DNA of 64,000 nt, taken from the NCBI RefSeq assembly GCF_042654585.1, contig NZ_JBHSGR010000022.1, positions 1-64,000 of the forward strand, read 5' to 3'. The notes beneath the pieces were generated by a model that saw only the letters and a list, made by a program, of their open reading frames with translations, made no database searches and was not told the origin of the DNA. Positions 48,815 to 58,451 of this stretch are shown in pieces. Every line of letters begins with the position of its first letter. Position 1 is the stretch's first letter. Source of the DNA: Geodermatophilus arenarius. Its GTDB lineage: Bacteria > Actinomycetota > Actinomycetes > Mycobacteriales > Geodermatophilaceae. The translations under genes and the position numbers were made by a program.

Positions 48815-51109
48815 TCAGGCCTGGCCGTGGCCGGTGGCGGCGGAGCCGGTGCCCGCGACGTCGTCGTCCGCGGTGCCGACCTCGGCGCCGTGCTCGGTGC
48901 CCGGGGTGCCGACCGGCGCCATCGAGCGCAGCAGGATCTGGCTGACGTCGAGGACCTCGACGTGCTCGGCGGCCTCGCCGTTCTGCTTCTTCGCCGTCAG
49001 GGCGTCCGACAGCATCGTGATGCAGAACGGGCACGCCGTGGAGATGACGTCCGGGTCGAGGCCGAGGGCCTCCTCGGTGCGCTCCACGTTGATCCGCTTG
49101 CCGATCTTCTCCTCCATCCACATGCGCGCCCCGCCGGCGCCGCAGCAGAAGCCGCGGTCCTTGCAGCGGTGCATCTCCTGGGTGGAGAGGCCCTGCACGC
49201 TGTCGAGGATCTCCCGCGGCGGCGTGTAGACCTTGTTGTGCCGGCCCAGGAAGCACGGGTCGTGGTAGGTGACCTTGCGGTCCACCGGCGTCACCGGGGT
49301 GAGCCGGCCCTCCTCCACCAGCTGGCTGAGCAGCTGCGTGTGGTGGACGACCTCGTACTCGCCGCCGACCTGCGGGTACTCCCGGCCGAGCGAGTTGAAG
49401 CAGTGCGGGCAGGTCGTGACGATCTTGCGGGTGCCCGGCACGCGGCCCTCGAAGACGCCGTTCAGGGTCTCGACGTTCTCCTGGGCCATCATCTGGAAGA
49501 CGAACTCGTTGCCCATGCGGCGGGCGGGGTCGCCCGAGCAGGTCTCCCCGGAGCCCAGGACGGCGAACTCGACGCCGGCGGTGTGCAGCAGCTCGGCGAC
49601 GGCCTTGGTGACCTTCTTGGCGCGGTCGTCGATGGCGCCGGCGCAGCCGACCCAGAACAGGTACTCGACGTCGTAGGGCAGCGGGCCGTCGGCCATGCGG
49701 ACCTCGAAGTCGACCTCCTTGATCCAGTCCTCGCGGGTGCTCGGGCTGACGCCCCAGGGGTTGCCGCGGTTCTCGAGGTTGCGCAGCATCACGCCGGCCT
49801 CGGACGGGAAGTTCGACTCGATGAGCACCTGGTAGCGGCGCATGTCGTCGATGTGGTCGATGTGCTCGATGTCGACCGGGCACTGCTCGACGCAGGCGCC
49901 GCAGTTGGTGCAGCTCCACAGGACGTCGGGGTCGATGACCCCGCCCTCCTCGAGGGTGCCGACCAGCGGGCGGTGCGCCTGCGCGTCGTTGGTGCCCTCG
50001 ATGCGCGCGTAGCCGGAGGCCCAGACCTGCTCGTCGCTGGGCTTGAGGACGTCGAAGTCCGGGGCGGTCTCGGCGGCGGTCTTCTCACCCAGGAGGTACG
50101 GGGCCTTGGCGTACAGGTGGTCCCGCAGGTCCATGATCACCATCTTGGGAGACAGCGGCTTGCCCGTGTTCCAGGCAGGGCACTGGCTCTGGCACCGCCC
50201 GCACTCGGTGCAGGTGGTGAAGTCGAGCATCCCCTTCCAGGTGAAGTCCTCGATCTTGCCGCGACCGAAGACGTCGTCCTCGCCCGGGTCCTCGAAGTCG
50301 ATCGGCTTGCCGTTCGAGGTCATGGGCTGCAGCGGGCCGAGGGCCGGGGCGCCGCTGGTGCCCTCGCGCTTGAAGTAGATGTTCGGGAAGGCGCTGAACC
50401 GGTGCCAGGCGACGCCCATGTTGAGCGTGCGGCTGAGGACGACCAGCCAGACCAGCGAGACGACGATCTTCACGAACGCGACGACGCTGAGCAGGTCCGG
50501 GCTGTCGGGCAGCACGGTGGCCAGCAGGCCCGAGACCGGGTGCGACCAGGCCGGCGCCTCGGTGAGGTCCGAGGAGATCTTGAGCGCGCGGATCAGCAGG
50601 ATGCAGATGCCGACGGTCAGGACGACGGCCTCGACGAAGTAGCCGCGCCCCTCGTTGGACCCGGCGAAGCGGCTCGCGCGGCCCTGGCGGCGCGGGTGGT
50701 CCTTCTGGCGCCGGTAGATCAGGTACAGGATGCCGAGGATCGTCCCGGTGCCGATGACGTCGGCGAAGAGGTTCCACAGGCTCCACTCGCCGAGCAGCGG
50801 CAGGTGGAAGGCCGGGTTCCAGACCTCGCCGAAGGCCTCGACCAGGGTGAGGAACAGGCCGTAGAAGCCGACGAAGACGAACCAGTGGGCGGCGCCGATG
50901 GCCGACCACTTGAGCATCCGGGTGTGGCCGAGCGACTCGACCAGCAGGGTCTTCATCCGCGGGCCGAACGGCCCGAACCGGCTGCTGTCGGCCTGGCCGG
51001 TGCGGATGATCCGGACCATCGCCCGGACGGCCTTGTAGGCGAGGACGACCGACACGATGAGGAACAGCACGCTGATCGTGCCGAGCACGATCTGCAGGGG
51101 GCCCGTCAT
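48815..51109 (-). CDS. etfD: EtfD-like membrane Fe-S oxidoreductase (ETF:menaquinone electron transfer)
   Basis: A 764-residue protein: about six membrane helices in the first ~250 residues, then two 4Fe-4S motifs (C-T-E-C-G-R-C-Q-S-Q-C-P and C-T-N-C-G-A-C-V-E-Q-C-P), then two CCG-type cysteine-rich domains of the heterodisulfide-reductase class (C-P-H-C-F-N-S-L-G, C-F-L-G-R-H-N, C-C-G-A-G-G, C-P-F-C). This layout matches mycobacterial Rv0338c, EtfD, which moves electrons from ETF to the quinone pool during fatty-acid oxidation. The ATG at 51109 has GAGAGGGA before it. An inverted repeat at 51267 resembles that of the acyl-CoA dehydrogenase gene. The symbol is assigned by architecture. Confidence 0.86.
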   Translation of the reverse strand: MTGPLQIVLGTISVLFLIVSVVLAYKAVRAMVRIIRTGQADSSRFGPFGPRMKTLLVESLGHTRMLKWSAIGAAHWFVFVGFYGLFLTLVEAFGEVWNPAFHLPLLGEWSLWNLFADVIGTGTILGILYLIYRRQKDHPRRQGRASRFAGSNEGRGYFVEAVVLTVGICILLIRALKISSDLTEAPAWSHPVSGLLATVLPDSPDLLSVVAFVKIVVSLVWLVVLSRTLNMGVAWHRFSAFPNIYFKREGTSGAPALGPLQPMTSNGKPIDFEDPGEDDVFGRGKIEDFTWKGMLDFTTCTECGRCQSQCPAWNTGKPLSPKMVIMDLRDHLYAKAPYLLGEKTAAETAPDFDVLKPSDEQVWASGYARIEGTNDAQAHRPLVGTLEEGGVIDPDVLWSCTNCGACVEQCPVDIEHIDHIDDMRRYQVLIESNFPSEAGVMLRNLENRGNPWGVSPSTREDWIKEVDFEVRMADGPLPYDVEYLFWVGCAGAIDDRAKKVTKAVAELLHTAGVEFAVLGSGETCSGDPARRMGNEFVFQMMAQENVETLNGVFEGRVPGTRKIVTTCPHCFNSLGREYPQVGGEYEVVHHTQLLSQLVEEGRLTPVTPVDRKVTYHDPCFLGRHNKVYTPPREILDSVQGLSTQEMHRCKDRGFCCGAGGARMWMEEKIGKRINVERTEEALGLDPDVISTACPFCITMLSDALTAKKQNGEAAEHVEVLDVSQILLRSMAPVGTPGTEHGAEVGTADDDVAGTGSAATGHGQA

Positions 51110-51266
51110 GATTCCCTCTCCCCACGCCTCTGCGGCGTCGGTTGACTCCGTCCGCACCGGACGACGAGAAGGGTCCCGCCGCCGTCTCCGGCCCTGAGGA
51201 CCGGGGGCGGATCACGCGCGGGCTGCGGTGCCCACGCAGCCCAGCACGATAGCCGGGGTGCGTTTA

Positions 51267-51284
51267 GGTTACTCGGCAGTAACC
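51267..51284. promoter_or_regulatory. Inverted repeat GGTTACT-CGGC-AGTAACC upstream of etfD
   Basis: Perfect seven-base arms with a four-base centre lie about 158-175 bases before the etfD start, in a small AT-rich patch. Its core TTACT-N4-AGTAA has the same geometry as TTACC-N4-GGTAA upstream of the acyl-CoA dehydrogenase gene. It suits a TetR-type operator; the regulator is not identified. Confidence 0.55.
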
Positions 51285-51480
51285 GGAGGCGGGGCGCCCC
51301 GATCCGAGGCGGTCCGACGGTGCTCCCCGCCCACCGACCGGCGTCCTGACGTGCGGTTTCGCGACCTGGGGATCCGGCTGGAACACGACGGAGGCGTGTT
51401 TCCGCGCAGGCGCCGTCGGGGTGGGGAGTGACCGGGCTCACGCCCCCGGGTCACGCCCCGGTCACCGCGTCCCGGCCGTC

Positions 51481-51560
51481 GCATGATCAGGCCGCCTGAT
51501 CGTGCCGCGTCCTGGTGCAGCGCCGACGGTGAGCCAGGAGGCGTCGTGGTGAGCCAGGAC
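51481..51560. repeat. Palindromic intergenic repeat, copy 2
   Basis: Module A is GCATGATCAG, spacer GCCGC, CTGATCGTGC (51481-51505). Module B is degenerate: GCGTCCTGG on the left and two copies of GGTGAGCCAGGA on the right (51529-51540 and 51549-51560). It sits upstream of the DUF559 gene in the orientation opposite to copy 3. Confidence 0.8.
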
Positions 51561-51631
51561 GGTGTCGCGACGTCGTCCACAGGTTCCGTGGGGACCTCGG
51601 CGCGGTCGCCGCAAGATCGAAGACTGTCGAC

Positions 51632-52654
51632 GTGCACCCGGAACTCGCCCGCCTCGCGGCCGCCCGACTCGGCGTCTTCACCGCGCGAGAGGCCGTGCGC
51701 GTCGGCTACCGACCCGACGAGATCCGCTCCGAGCTGAGCGCCGGCCACTGGCGCTGGTTGCGGCGAGGCGTCTACGTCCGCGCCCGAGACCTCGCTGCCG
51801 CCGAGTCGGACGTCCGGCTCCGGCACCTCCTCGACTGCGTCGCGGTCCTGCTCGCCCTGGCTCCCGGTCCGGTCCTGAGCCACACCTCCGCCGCCCGGGT
51901 CCACCGCCTCGTCCTCCCCGAGGACGTCGACGGGGCCGTGCGGCTGACCCACCCGGGCCAGTGGCGGCGCGGTCGGGGTTACGTCGTCGCCCGGGCTTCG
52001 CTCCCGGACGGTGACCTCGGGCGACTCGCCGGATTCGGCGTGACCGCGCCGGCGCGGACGCTCGTCGACTGCGCCCGGGAGTGGGACCTCGTGGACTCGG
52101 TGGTGGCGATGGACGCCGCACTGCACGACCGGCTCGCCGGACGGGAAGACCTGCAGGCTGCCGTCCTCCGTGCGGTGCACTGGGTCGGCATCGGCGACGC
52201 GGCGCGGGCCCTCGGGCTCGCGGACGGCCGCGCGGAGTCCCCGCTCGAGTCCCGTGGTCGGCTCGCGTTGATCGAGGCCGGACTGCCCCGTCCGGAGTTG
52301 CAGGTCGAGGTGCACGGTCCGCGAGGCTTCGTCGCGCGGGTCGACGCCTGGTACGACGACGCCGGAGTCGCCATCGAGTTCGACGGGCGGGTGAAGTACC
52401 TCGACCCCCTCGACGGCCGGCATCCCGGGGAGGTGCTCTGGCGGGAGAAGCGGCGCGAGGACCTCCTGCGCGCGCTGGGCATCCGGGTCGTGCGCCTGGC
52501 ACACGAGGACCTCGTGCCCGGACGGCGGCGCGAACTCGAGGCCCGGGTGGGTGGGCTCCTGGCGGCCCCGGCGGTCGGGCCACGCCGGTATCGCGTCGTC
52601 CGCACCGTCGAGCCCACCAGGGGGACCGGGCCGATCGCGGCGTCGTCGACCTAG
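51632..52654 (+). CDS. AbiEi-like/DUF559 endonuclease-domain protein
   Basis: A 340-residue protein. The N-terminal ~150 residues resemble the AbiEi antitoxin-type winged helix (GVFTAREAVRVGYRPDEIRSELSAG, W-R-W-L-R-R-G-V-Y). The C-terminal ~100 residues are a DUF559/Vsr-like PD-(D/E)XK fold: ESPLESRGRLALIEAGLP, VARVDAWY, VAIEFDGRVKYL and W-R-E-K-R-R-E-D-L-L. Such proteins are multicopy in actinobacteria; no toxin or nuclease activity is established. The GTG at 51632 was chosen. It lacks a toxin partner and lies between inverted copies of an intergenic repeat, which hints at mobility. Confidence 0.8.
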   Translation: MHPELARLAAARLGVFTAREAVRVGYRPDEIRSELSAGHWRWLRRGVYVRARDLAAAESDVRLRHLLDCVAVLLALAPGPVLSHTSAARVHRLVLPEDVDGAVRLTHPGQWRRGRGYVVARASLPDGDLGRLAGFGVTAPARTLVDCAREWDLVDSVVAMDAALHDRLAGREDLQAAVLRAVHWVGIGDAARALGLADGRAESPLESRGRLALIEAGLPRPELQVEVHGPRGFVARVDAWYDDAGVAIEFDGRVKYLDPLDGRHPGEVLWREKRREDLLRALGIRVVRLAHEDLVPGRRRELEARVGGLLAAPAVGPRRYRVVRTVEPTRGTGPIAASST

Positions 52655-52665
52655 CTCGCCGTCGT

Positions 52666-52727
52666 GCGTCCTGGCTCACCGCCGACGCTGAGTCAGGACG
52701 CAGCACGATCAGGCCGCCTGATCGTGC
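52666..52727. repeat. Palindromic intergenic repeat, copy 3 (reversed order)
   Basis: Module B comes first (GCGTCCTGGCTCAC, loop, then a near-complement ending CAGGACGC, 52666-52701) and module A follows with perfect ten-base arms GCACGATCAG/CTGATCGTGC around GCCGC (52703-52727). Compared with copies 1 and 2 the module order is reversed, so copies 2 and 3 flank the DUF559 gene in inverted orientation. It may also end that gene's transcript. Confidence 0.85.
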
Positions 52728-52784
52728 GCAACTCGACCCCTCGGGAACACCGCCGGGTGGTCTGCCGTTACGGTGGGCAGGAAA

Positions 52785-52805
52785 GTTGAGCGGACCCCGC
52801 GCAAG
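52785..52805 (+). promoter_or_regulatory. HAIR-like HspR operator upstream of dnaK (degenerate)
   Basis: GTTGAG (52785-52790), a nine-base spacer and CGCAAG (52800-52805). The HspR consensus is CTTGAGT-N7-ACTCAAG; the left arm fits and the right arm has one mismatch to CTCAAG. The stretch AAGTTGAGCGGA is shared with the clpB site. It lies 71-91 bases before the dnaK start codon. Confidence 0.65.
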
Positions 52806-52875
52806 GCGGGAGGTCCCTCGACCGACCCCCACGACACCCAGCACCACCCGAGCACACGGAAGAGGAGCCAGCTCC

Positions 52876-54749
<1,874 letters not shown>

Positions 54750-54753
<4 letters not shown>

Positions 54754-55472
54754 GCCAGGGGGACGAGCAGCCGCGGGTCGTGATCCGGGACAAGCGGCGG
54801 ATCGACCCCGTCAGCGGTGAGGTGCGGACGCCGGCCGGCGAGCAGCCGGCCGGCGTCCCGCCCCGCCCGGCTCCGGCACAGACACCGGCCCACCCATCGC
54901 CAGGGGAGCAGATGACCGAGAACCAGACCGCCGCCCCGGAGGCCCCGGCGGCGCCGGTCGTCGACAGCGCCGCGGACGGCGACCTGTCGCGCCAGCTGAC
55001 CGAGCGCACCGAGGACCTGCAGCGGGTCACCGCCGAGTACGCCAACTACCGGCGGCGGGTCGACCGGGACCGGCAGCTGGTCGTCGACCAGGCGGCCGAG
55101 CGCTTCGCCGCCCAGCTGTTCCCGATCGTCGACGACATCGAGCGGGCCCGGGACCACGGCGACCTGACCGGCGCCTTCAAGGTGGTCGCCGACCGCGTGC
55201 TCGGGCTGCTCGACGGCCTGGGCGTGGAGGCCTTCGGCGTCGCGGGGGACCCGTTCGACCCGTCGCTGCACGAGGCCGTCCTGCACGACACGTCCGACCA
55301 CGTCACGGTGCCCACCGCGACGACGGTCCTGCGGCAGGGTTTCCGCCGGGGCGACCGCGTGCTGCGCACGGCCATGGTGTCCGTGACCGAGCCCGCGGGC
55401 GGCGCCGCGGACGCCCCCGAGCAGGAGGCGACCGGCGGCGGCGTGCCGGGGGAGACCCCGGCCGCCGGCTGA
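54750..55472 (+). CDS. grpE: Nucleotide exchange factor GrpE
   Basis: A 240-residue co-chaperone that releases ADP from DnaK. The N-terminal ~75 residues are disordered and Pro/Ala-rich. A long coiled coil begins at about residue 80 (L-S-R-Q-L-T-E-R-T-E-D-L-Q-R-V-T-A-E-Y-A-N-Y-R-R-R), and the C-terminal beta domain shows G-V-E-A-F-G-V-A-G-D-P-F-D-P-S-L-H-E-A-V and V-L-R-Q-G-F-R-R-G-D-R-V-L-R. The ATG overlaps the dnaK stop; an ATG at 54912 is a weaker alternative. Confidence 0.93.
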
Positions 55473-55506
55473 CCGGCCGCCACCAGACGCAGAGAGGAGG
55501 CGTCCG

Positions 55507-56727
55507 ATGAGCACCCGGGACTTCATCGAGAAGGACTACTACGCCGCGCTGGGCGTCTCCCAGGGCGCTGACGCCGCGGAGATCAAGAAGGCCTACCGCC
55601 AGCTCGCCCGCGACCTGCACCCGGACAAGAACCCGGGCAACACGCAGGCCGAGGCGCGCTTCAAGGAGGTCTCCGAGGCCTACGACGTGCTGTCCGACCC
55701 CAAGCGGCGGGCCGAGTACGACGACGCCCGCCGGCTGTTCGGCTCCGGCGGCGCCGGGGCGCGTGCCGGGTTCCCCGGGGGCTTCCCCGGCGGGACCGGC
55801 GGCGGCCAGCCGTTCGACCTGGGCGACCTCTTCGGCGGAGCCGGGGGCGCCGGGACGCGCGGCGGGGGCGGCGGGCTCGGCGACCTGTTCGGCAACCTCT
55901 TCGGCGGTGCCGCACCGGGCTCGGCCCGGGCCCGCTCCCAGGCGGCGTCCGGGCCGGCCCGCGGGCAGGACGTCGAGACCGAGGCCACCCTCTCCTTCGA
56001 GGAGGCCGTCCTCGGTGTCACCGTGCCGCTGCGGATGCAGAGCCCGGGCACCTGCCCGACCTGCTCCGGCAGCGGCGCCCGCCCGGGCACCTCGCCGCAC
56101 ACCTGCGAGGTGTGCGGCGGCGCCGGGGTCACCAGCCGCAGCCAGGGCGCGTTCGCCTTCTCCGAGCCGTGCCGCAACTGCCGCGGCACCGGCCAGGTGG
56201 TCGACGACCCGTGCCCGACCTGCCAGGGCGACGGCGTCACCACCCAGACCCGCACGATCACCGTGCGGATCCCGGCCGGCGTCAAGGACGGGCAGCGGAT
56301 CCGGCTGGCCGGCAAGGGCGCGCCGGGACGGCGGGGCGGCCCCGCCGGCGACCTGTTCGTGGTCGTGCACGTCAGCGACCACGAGCTGTTCGGCCGCAAG
56401 GGCGACGACATCACCCTCACCGTGCCGGTCACCTTCCCCGAGGCGGTCCTCGGCACGACGCTGACCGTGCCGACCCTGGACGGCAACGTCACGCTCAAGG
56501 TGCCCGCCGGCACGGCGAGCGGCCGCACGCTGCGGGTCCGGGGCCGGGGCGTGCCCGGCCGCGGCCGCAACGGCGACCTGCTGGTGACCGTGGAGGTCGC
56601 CGTCCCGCAGCGGCTCTCGGCCGAGGCCGAGCGGGCGGTGAAGACCCTCGACGCCGAACTGGGCGACCCGCGCCCGCAGATCACCGCGGCCACCCAGCGC
56701 AACGCCGAGCGCGGGAGCACCCGGTGA
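55507..56727 (+). CDS. dnaJ: Chaperone DnaJ
   Basis: A 406-residue Hsp40 that stimulates DnaK. J domain at the N-terminus with the HPD tripeptide in D-L-H-P-D-K-N-P-G, then a long Gly/Phe region (about 75-150), a zinc-binding region with four C-x-x-C-x-G-x-G-type pairs (C-P-T-C-S-G-S-G, C-E-V-C-G-G-A-G, C-R-N-C-R-G-T-G, C-P-T-C-Q-G-D-G), and the C-terminal peptide-binding domains. The ATG at 55507 follows AGAGAGGAGG. The stop overlaps hspR by GTGA. Confidence 0.95.
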   Translation: MSTRDFIEKDYYAALGVSQGADAAEIKKAYRQLARDLHPDKNPGNTQAEARFKEVSEAYDVLSDPKRRAEYDDARRLFGSGGAGARAGFPGGFPGGTGGGQPFDLGDLFGGAGGAGTRGGGGGLGDLFGNLFGGAAPGSARARSQAASGPARGQDVETEATLSFEEAVLGVTVPLRMQSPGTCPTCSGSGARPGTSPHTCEVCGGAGVTSRSQGAFAFSEPCRNCRGTGQVVDDPCPTCQGDGVTTQTRTITVRIPAGVKDGQRIRLAGKGAPGRRGGPAGDLFVVVHVSDHELFGRKGDDITLTVPVTFPEAVLGTTLTVPTLDGNVTLKVPAGTASGRTLRVRGRGVPGRGRNGDLLVTVEVAVPQRLSAEAERAVKTLDAELGDPRPQITAATQRNAERGSTR

Positions 56728-57203
56728 GCGCCGCGGGGACCGAGGGCCGGGAGCGCGCCGACGCGAGCCGCGCCGTCGCCGACGACGCGCCGGTCTTCGT
56801 GATCTCCGTGGCCGCGCAGCTGGCCGGCATGCACGCCCAGACGCTGCGCCAGTACGACCGGCTCGGCCTGGTCACCCCGGGCCGCACGGCGGGCGGCGGG
56901 CGGCGCTACAGCCCGCGCGACGTCGCGCTGCTGCGCGAGGTCCAGCGGCTGTCCCAGGAGGACGGCGTCAACCTGGCCGGCATCAAGCGGATCATCGACC
57001 TGGAGTCCCAGGTCGAGGCGCTGCAGCAGCGCGTGCACGAGCTGGTCGCCGAGCTCGAGGAGTCCGAGCACCGGCGGATCGCCGCGGAGACGGCGATGCG
57101 CAGCGGCTACGGCCGCGACCTGGTCGGCACCGACCTCGTGCCGGTGCGGCGGCAGCACACGTCCGCGCTGGTCGTCTGGCGCCCGAGGGAGGCGCAGCGG
57201 TGA
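56724..57203 (+). CDS. hspR: Heat-shock repressor HspR (MerR family)
   Basis: A 159-residue regulator that represses the dnaK operon and clpB in actinobacteria. MerR-type helix-turn-helix: V-F-V-I-S-V-A-A-Q-L-A-G-M-H-A-Q-T-L-R-Q-Y-D-R-L-G-L-V and R-R-Y-S-P-R-D-V-A-L-L. A C-terminal helical coil follows, with a tail ending in VVWRPREAQR. The GTG start overlaps the dnaJ stop and its own stop overlaps the next gene. HAIR-type sites upstream of dnaK and clpB are its probable targets. Confidence 0.92.
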   Translation: MSAAGTEGRERADASRAVADDAPVFVISVAAQLAGMHAQTLRQYDRLGLVTPGRTAGGGRRYSPRDVALLREVQRLSQEDGVNLAGIKRIIDLESQVEALQQRVHELVAELEESEHRRIAAETAMRSGYGRDLVGTDLVPVRRQHTSALVVWRPREAQR

Positions 57204-57730
57204 GCGGGAACCCCGGCGGCGCCGTCGTCGTCCAGGGAGACGTGACGAGCGCGCGCCGGGAGCAGCAGCACGAGTCCTTCGTGCGGCTGGAGCGCGAGAT
57301 CGGCCTGCTGCTGCGCCGGTCGCGGGCCATCTCGGCCCGGCTCGCCCGCGAGCTGCACCCCGACCTCGACGGCGCGGCCTACGGCCTGCTCGCGCTGCTG
57401 GCCGACGCCGGCCCGCTGCGCGCCAGCGACCTGGTCGCCCGGCTCGGCCTCGACAAGAGCACGGTCAGCCGCCAGGTGGCCTCCCTCGTGGCACTCGGCA
57501 TGGTCGACCGCGAGCCCGACCCCGCCGACGGGCGGGCGCAGGTGCTCACCCCGTCCCCCGAGGGCGCGGCCCGGCTCGCCCGCATCCGCGACGCCCGCCG
57601 GGCGCGCTGGGAGGCCGACCTGTCCGGCTGGCCGGCCGAGGACGTCGCCCAGCTCGGTGAGCTGCTGGCCCGGTTCAACCGGCTCGGCGAGGCCCGCGAG
57701 GCGGGGGACGCCGCGGTCCCCGCGTCCTGA
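57200..57730 (+). CDS. MarR-family regulator coupled to hspR
   Basis: A 176-residue winged-helix regulator: L-R-A-S-D-L-V-A-R-L-G-L-D-K-S-T-V-S-R-Q-V-A-S-L recognition region, wing with D-R-E-P-D-P-A-D-G-R-A-Q-V-L. Its GTG overlaps the hspR stop by four bases, so it is the fifth gene of the heat-shock operon. No ligand is suggested. The next gene on the same strand is another MarR after a strong terminator, so the two are separately transcribed. A role in linking heat shock to another stress is speculative. Confidence 0.82.
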   Translation: MSGNPGGAVVVQGDVTSARREQQHESFVRLEREIGLLLRRSRAISARLARELHPDLDGAAYGLLALLADAGPLRASDLVARLGLDKSTVSRQVASLVALGMVDREPDPADGRAQVLTPSPEGAARLARIRDARRARWEADLSGWPAEDVAQLGELLARFNRLGEAREAGDAAVPAS

Positions 57731-57753
57731 CCCCGACCCTCCCGCACCACGCC

Positions 57754-57792
57754 ACGACGGCGCCCGGACCCCCGCGGTCCGGGCGCCGTCGT
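57754..57792 (+). terminator. Hairpin ending the dnaK operon
   Basis: Perfect 17-base arms (57754-57770 and 57776-57792) around a CCCGC loop, 24 bases after the last stop of the operon. The stem contains ACGACGGCGCCCG, as at 1-54. No T-run. Confidence 0.8.
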
Positions 57793-57822
57793 CGTGTCGG
57801 GGAACACGCCGGGCGGGTAGGA

Positions 57823-57868
57823 GGTTGTAGACAGCAACCAACCGGACGTATGGTTGTGGTCTGCAATC
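57823..57868 (+). promoter_or_regulatory. Two operator-like repeats bracketing a promoter for the MarR-MFS operon
   Basis: GGTTG-N7-CAACC (57823-57839) and GGTTG-N7-CAATC (57852-57868) are near-identical inverted repeats 29 bases apart. TTGTAG (57825-57830) and TATGGT (57849-57854), 18 bases apart, could be the -35 and -10 elements. The arrangement fits autoregulation by the MarR protein encoded at 57889. Confidence 0.6.
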
Positions 57869-57888
57869 ACCTTGTCCACGAGGTCGCC

Positions 57889-58392
57889 ATGCCCATCACC
57901 TCCCGGACGCGCGAGCGGCTCACCGCCGGCATCGCGCGCCTCGTCCGGGCCGGCCGGCACGTGTCCGGCCGGGCCGCGGACTCCGTCTACGGAGAGCTGC
58001 CCTCCTTCGGCTGGGCGCTGCTCGTCCCGCTCGAGCGCGACGGCGAGCAGCGCTGCAGCGCGCTGGCCGCGCAGGCCGGCGTCGACGTCTCGGTCGCCAG
58101 CCGCCAGGTCGCCGCCCTCGAGAGGGCCGGCCTCGTCGAGCGCCGGCCCGACCCGCACGACGGCCGCGCCAGCCTCATCCGGGTCTCCGCCGCGGGCGTC
58201 ACCGCCCTGGCCCAGACCCGCGCGCTGCGCTCGGAGTGGGCCACCCGGGCCCTGGCCGGCTGGGACGAGGCCGACGCCCACCGGCTCACCGAGCTGCTCG
58301 AGCGGCTGGCCGACGACCTCGACCGCGCCGCGCCGCCGCCCGCCCGCTCGCCGCACGCCGGCTCCCCGCACGCCGTCGGGGCCGCCTCGTGA
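57889..58392 (+). CDS. MarR-family regulator of the downstream MFS exporter
   Basis: A 167-residue winged-helix protein: A-Q-A-G-V-D-V-S-V-A-S-R-Q-V-A-A-L-E-R-A-G-L-V-E and the wing R-R-P-D-P-H-D-G-R-A-S-L. The ATG at 57889 has ACGAGG before it and lies just after the operator region; an earlier in-frame ATG at 57850 would start inside the putative -10 element. The stop overlaps the first possible start of the MFS gene. It is likely a repressor that is lifted by the drug it exports. Confidence 0.85.
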   Translation: MPITSRTRERLTAGIARLVRAGRHVSGRAADSVYGELPSFGWALLVPLERDGEQRCSALAAQAGVDVSVASRQVAALERAGLVERRPDPHDGRASLIRVSAAGVTALAQTRALRSEWATRALAGWDEADAHRLTELLERLADDLDRAAPPPARSPHAGSPHAVGAAS

Positions 58393-58451
58393 CCACCGCC
58401 CGCCCGTCCGGGCCGCCGTCCGCACCCGATCCCGCACCGACCAGGAGCACC

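Larger units (their letters stand above)
51110..51631. other. 522-base intergenic region with an operator-like repeat and palindromic repeats
   Basis: No convincing gene. It holds the inverted repeat at 51267-51284 (probable control site for etfD) and the A-B palindromic repeat at 51481-51560. A 67-codon open frame at 51228-51431 has no ribosome site and unlikely composition. The rest shows no signal that I can support. Confidence 0.7.

Noticed and set aside
51228..51431. A 67-codon open frame in the gap upstream of the DUF559 gene
   Set aside because: No ribosome site, composition unlike neighbours and it overlaps the operator-like repeat at 51267.
57850..57888. Earlier ATG for the MarR gene
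   Set aside because: It lies inside the putative -10 element and operator; the ATG at 57889 has a ribosome site and starts the family fold.
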